Source of the DNA: UBA9464 sp003445095
GTDB taxonomy: Bacteria > Verrucomicrobiota > Verrucomicrobiia > Limisphaerales > UBA9464
Length of the DNA stretch: 24,668 nt
Direction of reading: 5' to 3'
Assembly: GCA_035437945.1 (NCBI GenBank)
Contig: DAOMZG010000076.1
Location: 1-24,668 of the forward strand
The stretch's first letter is position 1. Each line of letters opens with the position of its first letter. The position numbers were made by a program, and so were the translations under genes. The notes below the pieces were generated by a model, which was not told the DNA's origin, searched no databases, and saw only the letters and a list, made by a program, of their open reading frames with translations. Shown one piece after another: positions 23,556 through 24,668 of this stretch.

Positions 23556-24668
23556 TTAGTTTTTGGAAGGCTCCAGCTTAAGGATGTCGTCGAGGCGGTT
23601 TTTCGCCTGGTCCTGAGGTACGCCTCCGTCATCGCGCAGATTTTCACTCACTGACCACACCCGAGTGTCCTTGGATGAATATCGGAGAGGCTGCCCGTCG
23701 AAGTCGTCCGTGGGGACTGCTACCAGATACTCAGGGACCAGCTCGCGCAGATCCGTCGGCGATCGTCCCTTGGTTAATTGAAACGCACGGACGGCGAGCA
23801 TGATTCGAGTCATGGCCACGGAGTTATTCTCGGAGCATTTGAGCCGGGACAACCTTTCGCTGCTAGCGCCAGCTATTTCCGCTAGAATTTCGCCTGCCGC
23901 ATTCCCTTTTAGCATGAGCAGCCAGACGGAGCGGTTCGTTTCCCCAGGTGAGCGCACGGCGGCTTCGCGATAAGTTAGCTCCAGGCTCTCCAACGCCCTC
24001 GCGGACTGCATCGCCAATTTCTGTTGGGTCCGAGTCGGATCGAACAGGGGTCCATAAAGAGTGGCGCCGCCGACGCCTGCCGCGGAAGCCACGCTGTTGC
24101 TCAAATCGAGCCAACCGAATTGATGGTCCCAGCGGATTGCATTGCTCAAGCCGTGAAGGTTGGCGCTCAAAGGAGTTAGCTCTTGGCTGATCTGGACGAG
24201 CTGGTCAGGCGCCGCCTGGTGATCACTGGCCAGCCGCCGCAACAGCGCCAGTCCAGCCTGTTTCATGGAGTGGGCGTTCAGGTAGTGTCGAGTGGTTCCG
24301 CCGGCGTTTTCGAGGCGATGTCCCAATCGGACTAGACCCAATCCTTGACTCAGCGCGTTGGATAGAGATTGGTCTATAGCCCGAATCTCAATCTCCAGGG
24401 CCGCCAACCGCCCGAGTTGCGACCAACCGGGATCTTCGACGCCGTTGGTAGACCAGAGGGGTGCCGTGAGAAGCTCGCACCCTGGCTGAACCATGGCCTC
24501 CTGAATCAAACGCAACGTCGGCGCCTCCGCCTCAAGGAGCCGCCAAACCTCGTCTCGATTGCCAGTCACTCGGCCCGCCCGCCCTGACGTTAGCCGCCTC
24601 AGCTCATTGGTTGAGCGGAAGCTCGTATAAGCCAGAGCCAGCGATATAACCGAGTTGCCATTGCTTCT
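23556..24668 (-). CDS. Hypothetical protein with pseudopilin-like C-terminal signature, cut by the right edge
   Basis: The frame is open from the stop at 23556 to the end of the window, so at least 370 residues are encoded and the true N terminus lies outside. The GTG at 24569 is only an internal candidate; the 33 codons before it include 'SVISLALAYTSF', which could be the end of a membrane or signal segment. The body is helical and rich in Leu and Ala. The C-terminal 90 residues carry 'AVRAFQLTKGRSPTDLRELVPEYLVAVPTDDFDGQPLRY' in substance, a pattern shared with the globular part of type II secretion pseudopilins and common in uncharacterised planctomycete and verrucomicrobial proteins. Function is unknown. 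It precedes the large secreted protein gene on the same strand by 175 bp. Confidence 0.75.
   Translation of the reverse strand, partial: RSNGNSVISLALAYTSFRSTNELRRLTSGRAGRVTGNRDEVWRLLEAEAPTLRLIQEAMVQPGCELLTAPLWSTNGVEDPGWSQLGRLAALEIEIRAIDQSLSNALSQGLGLVRLGHRLENAGGTTRHYLNAHSMKQAGLALLRRLASDHQAAPDQLVQISQELTPLSANLHGLSNAIRWDHQFGWLDLSNSVASAAGVGGATLYGPLFDPTRTQQKLAMQSARALESLELTYREAAVRSPGETNRSVWLLMLKGNAAGEILAEIAGASSERLSRLKCSENNSVAMTRIMLAVRAFQLTKGRSPTDLRELVPEYLVAVPTDDFDGQPLRYSSKDTRVWSVSENLRDDGGVPQDQAKNRLDDILKLEPSKN

Noticed and set aside
1..24668. CRISPR arrays, tRNA or rRNA genes, insertion sequences, prophage genes
   Set aside because: I looked for regular spaced repeats, cloverleaf-like segments and transposase or integrase motifs and saw none.

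Overview
The window looks like chromosomal DNA of a Verrucomicrobiota bacterium, probably of the Pedosphaera/Limisphaerales type. This is an inference from gene style. It carries large secreted proteins built from Calx-beta and delta-60 type repeats with an 'FYRL'-like C-terminal module, a secreted CE15-like esterase, a pseudopilin-tail hypothetical with the 'LVPEYL..VP.D.FDG.PL' signature, and many genes with weak or absent Shine-Dalgarno sites at high G+C. No tRNA, rRNA, CRISPR array, transposase or phage gene was seen.

Left part (1-10386). A 400-bp non-coding leader holds two diverged copies of an approximately 80-bp repeat. It is followed on the + strand by a secreted CE15-like glucuronoyl esterase homologue and a GlnD-like nucleotidyltransferase whose HD (uridylyl-removing) domain appears to have lost its metal ligands. 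A 1054-residue secreted Calx-beta/delta-60 protein lies convergently on the - strand. Divergent from it are cutA and recN on the + strand.

Centre (10387-17834, all - strand). In transcription order this is gyrB, a Phd/YefM-type antitoxin, a PIN-domain (VapC-like) toxin, gyrA and an enolase-superfamily enzyme. The toxin-antitoxin pair sits inside what would otherwise be a gyrB-gyrA operon. A near-perfect 20-bp palindrome overlaps a plausible promoter just before the antitoxin. The toxin stop codon is only 3 nt from the gyrA start, so gyrA expression may be coupled to the toxin-antitoxin operon. This arrangement is the most unusual thing in the window. GyrA also has Ala and Pro at the two classic quinolone-contact positions.

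Right part (17835-24668, all - strand). In transcription order this is a partial hypothetical gene running off the right edge, a 916-residue secreted protein of unknown function with two tandem modules reminiscent of the ILEI/FAM3 fold, hisB as an isolated histidine gene, and then a compact cassette of ECF sigma factor, single-pass membrane anti-sigma-like protein and small secreted protein, closed by a strong hairpin terminator in front of gyrB.

Housekeeping functions (GyrA, GyrB, RecN, HisB, CutA) are secure. Roles of the secreted proteins, the exact start codons noted below and all regulatory calls are inferences from sequence alone.
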